A stretch of 64,000 bases of DNA from positions 1 to 64,000 of the forward strand of contig JAAZNF010000099.1 in the NCBI GenBank assembly GCA_012798435.1. The letters run 5' to 3'. Of the stretch, positions 33,086-41,842 are shown in pieces. Made by a program: the position numbers and the translations under genes. The number at the start of each line of letters is the position of its first letter. Position 1 is the stretch's first letter. This DNA comes from Myxococcales bacterium. GTDB taxonomy: Bacteria > Myxococcota > B64-G9. The notes beneath the pieces were generated by a model that saw only the letters and a list, made by a program, of their open reading frames with translations, was not told the DNA's origin and made no database searches.

Positions 33086-34006
33086 TCACCAGGAGAGCCG
33101 GGATGCCTCGGAGAGCGTCAGGCACTGGTGGCTCTTCTTCATCTCGCCGATGAAGGCGGCGAACACCGCGGCCTTCTTCTTCCAGGGAATTCGCAAGTCA
33201 AGTTGCGCTCGCGCAAGCGCCGGCTCGATTGCGTCAGTCTTTGCATCCAAAAAATCGACGCCGTGGAGCTCCAGGTTGACGAACTTCTTCTTTCTCAGCG
33301 ACCGGGCGATCCAGGGCACCGCGTGCTCACCCAGCATGGCCAGCATCCCGCCCACCAGTGGCAGGTCCATCACGGTTCCGATCGGCAGCTCGATCAGGGG
33401 GGCGTCGCCGCGGCGGGCCGGTCGCGCCGGGTCCGGCCGGTAGGGAGTGATGGGGGCCCGCGCCTCGCCGAGGTCCCCGAGCAGCGATAGACTCCGTCGG
33501 CCGCGGATCCGGAGCGCGACCAGGGCCGCGGCCTTCACCACCCGGTAGCTCAGGCTGGGAAGAATGGACGAGTCGTAACGCACCCCGACCCGGATGGCCG
33601 CCGGCAACACCCGTGGGCCCAGGTTGTACCCCGGCGCCCGGAAGCCCAGGGGCGCGCGCGCACCGGTGAGCCGCCGCAGCACGCGATCGCCGTCTTGGAT
33701 CTCCTCGGCGATCTCTCGCTCGCTCATCGCCGACAGGCGGTAGGGGTGCGAGGAGGTGTGGTTGGCGATCTCGATCCCCGCCGCCGCCGCCGCCTTCACC
33801 GCGCGCCGGGCGGAGGCGTTGTCTCGTCCGGCCACGGACGCGCCCACCACGAAGGCCGTGCCCGGCACGCCGAGAGAAGCGAGCAGCTGGCAGAATCGAG
33901 GCAGCGCGCGCTCGACCAACGGATCGGCCCGTTCCTGGGCCGGCAACCCGAAGATCTCCCTATAGCAGCGCAGCGGATCCAGGTCGATGGAGACGCAAAA
34001 GATCAC
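33086..34006 (-). CDS. Polysaccharide deacetylase (carbohydrate esterase 4-like)
   Basis: 306 residues, NodB-type fold. CVSIDLDP carries the first Asp motif and EIANHTSSHPYRLSAMS the HxxxH metal motif. LGFRAPGYNLGPRVLPAAIR is the RxPxG motif, and LELHGVDF the closing Leu-His motif. No signal peptide is visible, so it probably acts in the cytoplasm on a lipid-linked or nucleotide-linked sugar, like the glycosphingolipid or lipid deacetylases of surface-polysaccharide loci. The start is GTG (34006), overlapping the GT2 stop (GTGA, 34003-34006), so the two are translationally coupled. Confidence 0.88.
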   Translation of the reverse strand: MIFCVSIDLDPLRCYREIFGLPAQERADPLVERALPRFCQLLASLGVPGTAFVVGASVAGRDNASARRAVKAAAAAGIEIANHTSSHPYRLSAMSEREIAEEIQDGDRVLRRLTGARAPLGFRAPGYNLGPRVLPAAIRVGVRYDSSILPSLSYRVVKAAALVALRIRGRRSLSLLGDLGEARAPITPYRPDPARPARRGDAPLIELPIGTVMDLPLVGGMLAMLGEHAVPWIARSLRKKKFVNLELHGVDFLDAKTDAIEPALARAQLDLRIPWKKKAAVFAAFIGEMKKSHQCLTLSEASRLSW

Positions 34007-34740
34007 GCGTCACGGGCCCGGCGCGCGCGATCCTTCACGCGAAGCAGCCAGGCGAGCTGGCCGATCTGCCACAGGGCGCGGGGGACGCGGCTGATGAGGT
34101 TGATGGTGGGACGGCGCTTCTCGCGCACGTCGAGCGGGATCTCGCGGATGCGTTTGCCGCTTCGCTCGGCGCGGATCACGAACTCGGAGGCGAAGAGGTT
34201 CTGTCCCAGCACGCACTCCAGCACGACCGGCAGCAGGGGCCTGCGCACGAAGGCCTTGAGGCCGTGGGTGTCGGTGCCGCGAAAGCCCGCCGCCGCGCGC
34301 AGCAGGGTGTTGAACACCTGGGTGGCCAGGTGCCGCACCCAGGGCCGCTGGTCGCGGGCGCCGGCCAGGACCTTGGAGCCGACCACCAGCTCGGCCTGGT
34401 TCGAGCGCAGCAGCGAGAGCGCTTCCCGGTAGAAGCCGGTGTCGCACAGGTCGATCTCGTCGCACACCACGTATTTGCCGCGGGCGAGCAGGATGCCCTC
34501 GCGCAGGGCCTGGCCGTAGTCCGGCTCGTCGCGGTGGAGGTAGCCGACCTGGGCGTGGCGGCGCTCGAGCTCTTTGGCGACCTCCAAGGTGGAATCGCGA
34601 CTGCCGTTCTCGCACAACAGGATCTCGAAGGACTCGGAGATTTGCGGCAGGCGCTCGAGCAAGCCGGCCACGGAGTCGGCCATGATGGCCGACTCGTTGT
34701 GCACCGGGATCACCACGCTGAGTTCTGGGCCGTCCGCCAT
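34003..34740 (-). CDS. Family 2 glycosyltransferase
   Basis: 245 residues. The GT-A nucleotide-sugar domain opens with LSVVIPVHNESAIMADSV and has a DxD-equivalent in VVCDEIDLCD. The polyprenyl-phosphate-sugar synthase pattern continues with SEFVIRAERSGKRIREIPLD. There is no membrane anchor; the C-terminal amphipathic, Arg-rich stretch could bind the membrane. It may make a polyprenyl-phosphate sugar that the following deacetylase then modifies. I use ATG 34740, just before the conserved opening strand; it has no clear ribosome-binding site. Confidence 0.85.
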   Translation of the reverse strand: MADGPELSVVIPVHNESAIMADSVAGLLERLPQISESFEILLCENGSRDSTLEVAKELERRHAQVGYLHRDEPDYGQALREGILLARGKYVVCDEIDLCDTGFYREALSLLRSNQAELVVGSKVLAGARDQRPWVRHLATQVFNTLLRAAAGFRGTDTHGLKAFVRRPLLPVVLECVLGQNLFASEFVIRAERSGKRIREIPLDVREKRRPTINLISRVPRALWQIGQLAWLLRVKDRARRARDA

Positions 34741-34817
34741 GGGGCGAAATCTAGCAGAAGTTTTTACGCTTTTCCAAGATTTGGCCCGCGCCGGAAAGGT
34801 CACCCATTTGCAGTGGT

Positions 34818-34833
34818 GCGAAAATTATTTCGC
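34818..34833. promoter_or_regulatory. Inverted repeat in the GT2/pssA divergent gap
   Basis: GCGAAA (34818-34823) and TTTCGC (34828-34833) form a 6-bp inverted repeat around an AT centre. It lies in the AT-rich 263-bp gap between divergent genes. Possible operator; no regulator is assigned. Confidence 0.3.
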
Positions 34834-34964
34834 AGTCGCTTGACGTGTTGCGTAATGCCGTTCTCTTTTTGGGGTATGTCGGGGGACGTAAAAAATCTCG
34901 CTGGTATTTTTATTTCCTTTTTCATTCAATATGTTGTGGAAAATAGGCCGTGTTTTTGCAAATA

Positions 34965-34981
34965 TTGGCACGACACTTGCG
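34965..34981 (+). promoter_or_regulatory. Sigma-54 promoter of pssA
   Basis: TTGGCACG-ACAC-TTGCG matches the -24/-12 consensus YTGGCACG-N4-TTGCW at all but the last base. GG (34967-34968) and GC (34979-34980) have the required 10-base spacing. Transcription would begin near 34992, just ahead of the GGAGG site (34993-34997). Confidence 0.7.
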
Positions 34982-35003
34982 GGAAGACTGGCTGGAGGCG
35001 AGT

Positions 35004-35777
35004 ATGAAAAGTCGAAGACTCTATGCCTTGCTTCCGAGCCTGTTCACCGTCTCCAGCATCTTTTGCGGGTTCTACGCCATTCTGATGGCGACGAACGGCG
35101 CCGACCCCGAGCGGTTTCTCAAGGCCGCCGTGGCCATCTTGTTCGCGGCCATCTTCGACACCATGGACGGCCGGGTGGCCCGCATGACCAAGACCGAGAG
35201 CGAGTTCGGCGTCCAGCTCGACTCGCTGGCCGACGTGATCTCCTTCGGGGCCGCGCCGGCCGTGCTGGCGTACCAGTGGGGTCTTTCCGGACTGGGGTTC
35301 TTCGGTCTGCTCGTCGCGTTCGGCTTCGCCGCCTGCGGCGCGCTGCGACTCGCGCGCTTCAACGTGCAGTGCGCCAAGGGCAAGGGTTGCTCTGGGTTCT
35401 TCGTGGGGATGCCCATCCCGCTCGCCGCCCTCGGCATCGTGTCGCTGGTCCTCCTCCATCGGAAGCTCGGTGGCGGCGTGGCGTCGCACCAGCCGCTGGT
35501 GGCGCTCTTCGTAGCCGCGCTCTCCTGGCTCATGGTGAGCCGCGTGCCCTACCGTACCTTCAAGAAGGCCAAGGCCAGCACCCGCACCTTCGTCATCCTG
35601 GGGGCGGTCGCCGCCGCGGTCACCGCGGGCAGCGTGCTCTTCTCCTTCAGCCACGTGCTCTTCTTCGCCTGGGTGTTCTGGTCGGCCTACGGCATCGCCG
35701 AGGGCTCGGTCCGCCTCGTCCAGAAACGCCTCTCCCCGGCACTCTACGCTCGCAAACACACCGAGGACGACCGCTAG
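35004..35777 (+). CDS. pssA: CDP-diacylglycerol-serine O-phosphatidyltransferase
   Basis: 257 residues, about eight membrane helices. The CDP-alcohol phosphotransferase motif DGxxARxxxxxxxxGxxxDxxxD is complete (DGRVARMTKTESEFGVQLDS, then LAD). FGAAPAVLAY, ARFNVQ and FVGMPIPLAA are typical of the PssA subtype. It makes phosphatidylserine, the precursor of phosphatidylethanolamine. GGAGG 6 bases upstream sets ATG 35004. A near-perfect sigma-54 promoter directly upstream is unusual for a housekeeping lipid gene. The decarboxylase gene (psd) is not adjacent. Confidence 0.93.
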   Translation: MKSRRLYALLPSLFTVSSIFCGFYAILMATNGADPERFLKAAVAILFAAIFDTMDGRVARMTKTESEFGVQLDSLADVISFGAAPAVLAYQWGLSGLGFFGLLVAFGFAACGALRLARFNVQCAKGKGCSGFFVGMPIPLAALGIVSLVLLHRKLGGGVASHQPLVALFVAALSWLMVSRVPYRTFKKAKASTRTFVILGAVAAAVTAGSVLFSFSHVLFFAWVFWSAYGIAEGSVRLVQKRLSPALYARKHTEDDR

Positions 35778-36024
35778 GCAACCCTCGGCTCCTCCCGCCA
35801 CCTGCCGTCGTTGGGCCACTCTCCCTCGATGAGACGGGACTGACGCCGGGAACTCCGAAACAGAAGCGCTCGATGTGCCTCGGGTCGCGGTGATCCCGCG
35901 GCGAGCGCATTCGCGCGCAAGATGGCGCAGCCACCGGCTTTGCTTTTTCTTTTTGATTTTGCCATGCTCGGCCCGGCTACCAACATTTTTCCCGGAGTCG
36001 GGTCCGGGTATCCAGGAGGAGCCC

Positions 36025-39000
36025 ATGACGCGCGCGATCCGTTGGGGAGGCTGGCTGGCGACATTCTTTCTCCTTGCGGGTTGCCAGAATTGCGGAAAGA
36101 AGGAGGAGGGGCCCAAGGTTCCCGCCGCCGTCGACGCCGGCGGACCGGAGGAGGTCGTTCGCAAGCTCGCGGTGGAGGATCTGCAACCCCTCATCCGGGA
36201 GGAGGGCGCGCTGGGCACCGTCCCCGGCAAGGTGGTGGTGCGCTTCGCCCGGCCGGTGATCAAGGAGGAGGACATCCACAAGCCCGTGTCCGAGAAGACG
36301 GTCCTGACCGTCGGCGTGCCGGGCGAGCTGCGCTACGCCTCCTCGGACACGCTGGAGTTCGTGCCCGACGAGCCCTTCGCGCCCGATACCACCTACACCG
36401 CCACGCTTTCTGCGGTGGACACCTGGTCGGGGCTGATCAGTGCGCCCACCCCCAGCCCCTGGGTCCACGCCTTCCGCACCCCGCGCTTCGCCTTCGTGTC
36501 CGCCGCGCTGCGATCGATGGACCCCAAGAAGGGCATCCTGACGCTGGAGATCGTCCTGTCGGCCCCCGCCGAGGCGAACCGGCTCGCCGAGTTCTCCTCC
36601 TTCCGGGTGAACGGCAAGCCGATGGCCAAGGTGCTGGTCGATCGCCTGGAGGAGCAGAACCGCTTCACCGCCCGCCTGCTCAACGTCGCCTGGCAGCAGT
36701 CGCTGACGATCGAGTTCTCGCTGCGCGCCGGACTCCCCATGGCGGGGGACGAGAAAGTGCGGGCCGAGGCCGCCCGCGAGACCATCCAGATCTCCGGCGA
36801 CCCCTGGCAGATCCTCTCGGCGGACCGCGGCGAGGCCCCGACCGGCCACTACCTGGACTTCGTGTGCGACGACTCGGGTGGCAAGCAGCCGAAGCGCTGG
36901 TACTGGGACCGCCTGCGCCACCAGGACTACCAGATCTCGCGGCGCTGTCTGCCGCTGGAGGCCGACGCACTGGAGAGCATCCGTTTCGAACCCGCGGTGA
37001 AGTTCTCGCTGGCGCCCTCCGACGGCGGCTTCCGCCTGCTCGGCGACTTCCGGCGCGGCACCTACACCCTCACCATCCCGGCCGGCCTGCGCACCCAGGA
37101 CGGCGGCGTGCTGCCGAGCACCTACCGGGAGAGCTTCACCTTCCCGGCGCGGAGCCCCCAGCTCTCCTTCGCCGCCCAGGGCCGCTACCTGCCGCGCTCG
37201 GCCGTGCGCAGCCTGGCCCTGCGCCACCTCAACGTCGACCAGGCGGTCCTGTCCGTGCGCCACGTTCCGAGCGAGAACCTCGTCTTCTGGATGAGCGACG
37301 ACCAGAGCGACGCCGCCACCGAGCGCAACTCGAACCTCATCCAGGAGAAGAAACTCGCCCTGCGCGGCCGCCCGGACGAGTTCGCCAGCACCTTCCTCGA
37401 CCTGGGAGAACTGCTGCCGGCCGAGGGTAAGGGGGTGTTCCAGGTCGAGGTGGTGTCCGGCTCGGCCCGCTCGCGCGTGCGCGTGCTGCTCACCGACATG
37501 CACGTCGTGGCCAAGCGTTCGGGCGAGCTGCCCGAGGAGGGGGGCAACCGGGCCGTGTGGGCCTGGACCCTGCACTCCGAGACGCTAGAGCCGGTCGCGG
37601 GGGTCGAGCTGCGTCTCATTCGCAAGAGCGGCCAGACGGTGGGGCGCTGCGTCACCGACGGGAGCGGCGGCTGTCGGCTCAAGGTGGAGCCGCCGGACAT
37701 CGACAAGTCCGAGCCGTTTGCCATCGTGGCCCAGAAGGGTGCCGACGTCACCTACCTCAAGTTCGCCGACGTGGAGGACTCGGTCGCCGAGGCCCGCGTG
37801 TCGGGCGAGCCGTTCGAGGGTGAGGCCGTGGTGCGCGCCGCCATCTACTCGGACCGTGGCGTGTACCGGCCGGGGGACACCGCGCACCTGGCCGCCGTGC
37901 TGCGCGACGAGCGCAACCTGGCCCCAGCCGCCGGCATGCCCGTGTTGCTGGAGCTGAAAGATCCCCGCGGCAAGACGGTGCGCCAGACCACGCTCACCAC
38001 CAACCCGGCCGGGATGATCGCCTGGGACGTGCGCTTCGACGCCTTCGCCGGCACCGGCCGCTACCAGGTGCAGGCGCAGGCGGCCAAGCGACAGCTCGGC
38101 GAGTACGCCTTCCAGGTGGAGGAGTTCGTGCCCGAGCGTATGAAGGTCACCGCCAAGGGCGAGCGGCCGGCCTACCTCGCGCAAGAGGCGGTGGCGGTGG
38201 ACGTCGCGGCCCGTTACCTGTTCGGCGGCGTGCCCGCCGGGGCCCGGGTGGAGATGTCCTGCGATCTCTCGCCGGCCGCCTTTCGCCCCGGGGACGACGC
38301 GGCCTTCACCTACGGCGTGTTGTCGCTCGAGGAGAAGGCGCCGCGCCCGCTCTCGCTGGGTTCGGTCACCGGCAGCCTGGACGACAAGGGGGCCGCGCGC
38401 CTGCTGTGCCCCGCGCCGACCTCGCCGGTGGAGATCCCCGGCAGCCTGCGCCTCACCGCCCGGGTGGCGGTGTTCGAGGCGGGCTCCGGGCGGACCACCC
38501 AGGAGCAGGCGACGGTGCTGTGGCACCCCGAGCGCTACTACCTGGGCCTGAGCACAGGGACGACAACTGCCGAGGCGGGCCAGGCGGTGGCGGTGAACGG
38601 GGTGGTGGTGGACTGGAACGGCCAGCCGGTAAAAAGCGTGCCCGAGATCGAGCTCATGTTCTTCCGCATGGAAGAGGAGTACGACTGGAGCTACTACGAC
38701 GAGGAGGGTGGGGGCGGCTACCGGCGCTACCGCCGGCCGGTGATGGAGGGGCGCCAGAAGGTCAAGGTCGAGGCCGGCCGCTTCAGCGCCAGCTTCACTC
38801 CCAGTCAGGACGCCTCGGCCTTCCTGGTGCGCGCCCGGGCCGGCAACGCCCGCACCGACCTCGAGATCGCGGGGCGCGGCGGCTACTACTGGTGGGAGGG
38901 CGGCGAGAGCCGGGTGGACCAGACGCCCCGGCCGGCCAAGGCCGCCTGGATCGATCTCAAGGGCCCCGAGGCCTTCCGGGTGGGAGAGGCGGCGCAGGTG

Positions 39001-41691
39001 ACCTTCAAAGCCCCCTACCGCGGGGTGGCCCTGCTCACCGTCGAGACCAATCAGGTGAAGAGCTCCCAGTGGAAGCGGGTGGAGGCCGGCGAGGGCGCCT
39101 TCGAGGTGAAGCTCTCCGAGTTCTCGCCCAACGTGTACCTGGGACTGCTGCTCATCAAGGATCCGCGCCTGGAGTCGAAACAGGCTTTCCTGCCCGATCG
39201 CGCCTTCGGCATCAAGAGCTTCGCCGTGGTGCCCGAGGAGTTCACTCAGGAGGTCCGGCTGGACGTCCCCAAGGAGATCCGCAGCCAGGCCAAGCTCGAG
39301 GTGACGCTCCAGCTGGGGCGCGCCGAGGAGGGGACCTTCGCCACGGTGGCGGTGGTCGACGAGGGTATCCTGTCGCTCACCAAGTTCGCCTCGCCGGATC
39401 CGCACAAGGTGATCTTCGCGGCGCGGGCCCTGGCCGTGCAGACCTTTGAGACGGTGGGCTGGACGCTGCTGCTGCCGCCGCTCTCGCCCTCGACGGCCAC
39501 CGGCGGTGACGACGCCGAGGGCGGGGAGGCGGGCGCCCCGGGGCGGGTGCAGCCGGTGAAGCCGGTGGCCCTGTGGTCGGGGCTGGTGCCGGTGCCCACC
39601 GACGGCAAGCTCAAGCTGTCCTTCGACGTGCCGCAGTACCGCGGCCAGTTGCGCGTCATGGCGGTGACCGCCTCACCGAAACGAATGGGGCGCGCCGACG
39701 CCAGGGTGCTGGTGCGCGATCCGCTGGTGCTCCAGGTCACCGTGCCGCGTTTCCTCTCCGAGGGAGACGAGTTCGAGATCCCGGTGTTCCTGACCAACCT
39801 GTCGGGCCAGAAACGCGACGTGAAGGTGCGACTCATGGTCGAGGCCCTGCCGGTACCCGGCCTGATCGAGGAGAACCCCGGCTCGCCGGTGGAGGTGCGC
39901 GGCAAGACCGAGAAGTCGCTGTCGCTGGCCAACGAGGCCAACGGGGTGGCGGTGTTCGCGGCGCGGGCGCGGCGCTCGTTCGGCGCGGCGCGCTTTACCG
40001 TGCACGCCGAATCGGGCGACATCACGGTGCGCGCTGACCAGGAGGTGCCGCTGCTCCCGTCCGGTCCGCGCAGCCACCGGGTGCAGAAGATCGAGCTCGC
40101 CGGCGGCGAGGTCAATCTCCTGCCGTACCTCGCTGGCTGGGTGCCCATGAGCGAGCACAGCACCTTCTGGGTCACCAGCAACCCCTACGGCGAGGCCTTC
40201 GATCACCTGCGCTACCTGGTGCACTACCCGCACGGTTGTATCGAGCAGACTACCTCCAGCACCCGGCCGCTCCTGTTCCTGGCCGAAATCCTGTCCGGCG
40301 TCGATCCCGAGATGTCGGCCTCGGGCAAGATCGAGGAGGTGGCCCAGCGCGGCATTGACCGGGCGTTGTCCATGCAGACGCCCTCGGGCGGCTTCGCCTT
40401 CTGGCCCGGCGGGACCGAGGCCACCCACTGGGGCAGCGCCTACGCCACCCACATGCTGCTGGATGCGAAGAAGCTGGGATTCTCCATCGGCAAAGAGCGC
40501 CTGGATGACGCGGTGAAGTTCCTCGAGAACCTGATTTCGAACCAGTACGAGAACCGTCCCGCCTCCGAGCGTGGCCGCCACGGCTACTACTGGGAATACG
40601 ACCCGGACGCCGAGCCCTACCTGCAGTACGTGCTGGCCGTGGCCGGCAAGCCCCACAGGGCGCGCATGGAAAAGTTGCTCGCCGAGAGTCGCGCCGACGA
40701 CAGCGAGGGCGCCTACCTGCTCAAGGCTGGCCTGTACCTGGCCGGCGACCGGCGCTACGAGCGCGATCTCAAGAACCCCACGCTCACGCCCATCCAGGAG
40801 AAGCGGCGTTACGGCTGGTCGTTCTACTCCGAGCGGCGGTCCCGGGGCCTCATGCTCAGCGTCTTCGGAGACCTGTTTGGGGCCGACCCCGCCGGGGAGT
40901 CGCTCGCCAACCTGGTGGCCGAGGGCCTGCGCGGCCGGCCCAGCTACTGGTACACAACGCAAGAACTGGTGTGGAGCATCACCGGGCTGGGCAAACGCCT
41001 GCAGGGCGCGGCCAAGAAGCGTGCGCCGGCGCAACTTCTCGCCAACGGAAAGCCGGTGCGCGAGCAGCCGAAACCCGCCGGCAGCAAGAGCGCCGATCAG
41101 AGCTTCGCGCTGGCCCGGGCCTCGGAATACCGCGAGCTGATGCTCCGGCTCCCAGGTGCCCCGGAGGGCAAGCTGTACCTCATCCTGAGCAGCACCGGCG
41201 TGCTGGAAAAGCCGGACTTCCGCACCGGCGGCGAGGGGCTGGAGCTCTCTCGGCGCTACCTCATTGCCGACGGGAGCGAGATCGATCTCGCCACCGGTGG
41301 GCCGGCGCTGGGCGACGTGGTCTACGTGGAGCTGACGATCGCCAACAAGACCAACGAGACGCTCACCAACATCGCGCTCACCGACCGCTTCCCGGCCGGG
41401 CTGGAGATCGAAAACCCGCGGCTCAACCGCGGCGGGGTGGTGGACTGGCTCGACGCCGAGGCGCAGTGGAACCTCGACTACCTCGACATCCGCGACGACC
41501 GGCTGACCGCCTTCGGCAGCCTGGCCAGGGGTGAGAAGCGCACCCTGGTGTACGCGCTGCGCGCGGTGACCTCCGGCCGTTTCACCCTGCCCCCGGTGGA
41601 GGCCGAGGCCATGTACAACCCCCAGGTGTGGGCGCGCGAGGCCGGCGGCAAGATCACCGTGGCCGGTCCCTGGGAGGCCTTCCTCAACTGA
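36025..41691 (+). CDS. Bacterial alpha-2-macroglobulin (lipoprotein)
   Basis: 1888 residues; lipobox LLAGC (Cys20). A string of macroglobulin-like beta domains spans residues 40-1100, including the MG2-type AAIYSDRGVYRPGDTAHLAA near 610. The complement-like thioester domain follows, with HGCIEQTT: Cys1405 and Gln1408 would form the thioester. The last 250 residues hold an Ile/Asn-rich adhesion-like domain. It traps foreign proteases by covalent attachment when cleaved, and is anchored in the periplasm to protect the envelope. AGGAGG lies 5 bases before the ATG. The next gene is PBP1C, the classic partner: protease trap plus peptidoglycan repair enzyme. Confidence 0.95.
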   Translation: MTRAIRWGGWLATFFLLAGCQNCGKKEEGPKVPAAVDAGGPEEVVRKLAVEDLQPLIREEGALGTVPGKVVVRFARPVIKEEDIHKPVSEKTVLTVGVPGELRYASSDTLEFVPDEPFAPDTTYTATLSAVDTWSGLISAPTPSPWVHAFRTPRFAFVSAALRSMDPKKGILTLEIVLSAPAEANRLAEFSSFRVNGKPMAKVLVDRLEEQNRFTARLLNVAWQQSLTIEFSLRAGLPMAGDEKVRAEAARETIQISGDPWQILSADRGEAPTGHYLDFVCDDSGGKQPKRWYWDRLRHQDYQISRRCLPLEADALESIRFEPAVKFSLAPSDGGFRLLGDFRRGTYTLTIPAGLRTQDGGVLPSTYRESFTFPARSPQLSFAAQGRYLPRSAVRSLALRHLNVDQAVLSVRHVPSENLVFWMSDDQSDAATERNSNLIQEKKLALRGRPDEFASTFLDLGELLPAEGKGVFQVEVVSGSARSRVRVLLTDMHVVAKRSGELPEEGGNRAVWAWTLHSETLEPVAGVELRLIRKSGQTVGRCVTDGSGGCRLKVEPPDIDKSEPFAIVAQKGADVTYLKFADVEDSVAEARVSGEPFEGEAVVRAAIYSDRGVYRPGDTAHLAAVLRDERNLAPAAGMPVLLELKDPRGKTVRQTTLTTNPAGMIAWDVRFDAFAGTGRYQVQAQAAKRQLGEYAFQVEEFVPERMKVTAKGERPAYLAQEAVAVDVAARYLFGGVPAGARVEMSCDLSPAAFRPGDDAAFTYGVLSLEEKAPRPLSLGSVTGSLDDKGAARLLCPAPTSPVEIPGSLRLTARVAVFEAGSGRTTQEQATVLWHPERYYLGLSTGTTTAEAGQAVAVNGVVVDWNGQPVKSVPEIELMFFRMEEEYDWSYYDEEGGGGYRRYRRPVMEGRQKVKVEAGRFSASFTPSQDASAFLVRARAGNARTDLEIAGRGGYYWWEGGESRVDQTPRPAKAAWIDLKGPEAFRVGEAAQVTFKAPYRGVALLTVETNQVKSSQWKRVEAGEGAFEVKLSEFSPNVYLGLLLIKDPRLESKQAFLPDRAFGIKSFAVVPEEFTQEVRLDVPKEIRSQAKLEVTLQLGRAEEGTFATVAVVDEGILSLTKFASPDPHKVIFAARALAVQTFETVGWTLLLPPLSPSTATGGDDAEGGEAGAPGRVQPVKPVALWSGLVPVPTDGKLKLSFDVPQYRGQLRVMAVTASPKRMGRADARVLVRDPLVLQVTVPRFLSEGDEFEIPVFLTNLSGQKRDVKVRLMVEALPVPGLIEENPGSPVEVRGKTEKSLSLANEANGVAVFAARARRSFGAARFTVHAESGDITVRADQEVPLLPSGPRSHRVQKIELAGGEVNLLPYLAGWVPMSEHSTFWVTSNPYGEAFDHLRYLVHYPHGCIEQTTSSTRPLLFLAEILSGVDPEMSASGKIEEVAQRGIDRALSMQTPSGGFAFWPGGTEATHWGSAYATHMLLDAKKLGFSIGKERLDDAVKFLENLISNQYENRPASERGRHGYYWEYDPDAEPYLQYVLAVAGKPHRARMEKLLAESRADDSEGAYLLKAGLYLAGDRRYERDLKNPTLTPIQEKRRYGWSFYSERRSRGLMLSVFGDLFGADPAGESLANLVAEGLRGRPSYWYTTQELVWSITGLGKRLQGAAKKRAPAQLLANGKPVREQPKPAGSKSADQSFALARASEYRELMLRLPGAPEGKLYLILSSTGVLEKPDFRTGGEGLELSRRYLIADGSEIDLATGGPALGDVVYVELTIANKTNETLTNIALTDRFPAGLEIENPRLNRGGVVDWLDAEAQWNLDYLDIRDDRLTAFGSLARGEKRTLVYALRAVTSGRFTLPPVEAEAMYNPQVWAREAGGKITVAGPWEAFLN

Positions 41692-41768
41692 GCACCGGCG
41701 GGGGCGTGAGCGCAGCCCGGCGACAATGCCGACTGGGCCGCGCGGGAAGGCGCTGGTTTGTTGGGGCA

Positions 41769-41804
41769 TCTGGCCGCGCTGCCGCCCGCGCAAGCGCGGC
41801 CAGA
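41769..41804. repeat. Intergenic hairpin between macroglobulin and PBP1C genes
   Basis: TCTGGCCGCGCT (41769-41780) and AGCGCGGCCAGA (41793-41804) are perfectly complementary over 12 bp with a 12-base loop. There is no T-run. A related core (GTCTGGC...GCCAGAC) occurs at 48491-48534. It may attenuate read-through between the two genes. Confidence 0.5.
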
Positions 41805-41842
41805 CGCCGGCGTCGGCTTGGCGGCCGGGGCCATGAGAATCC

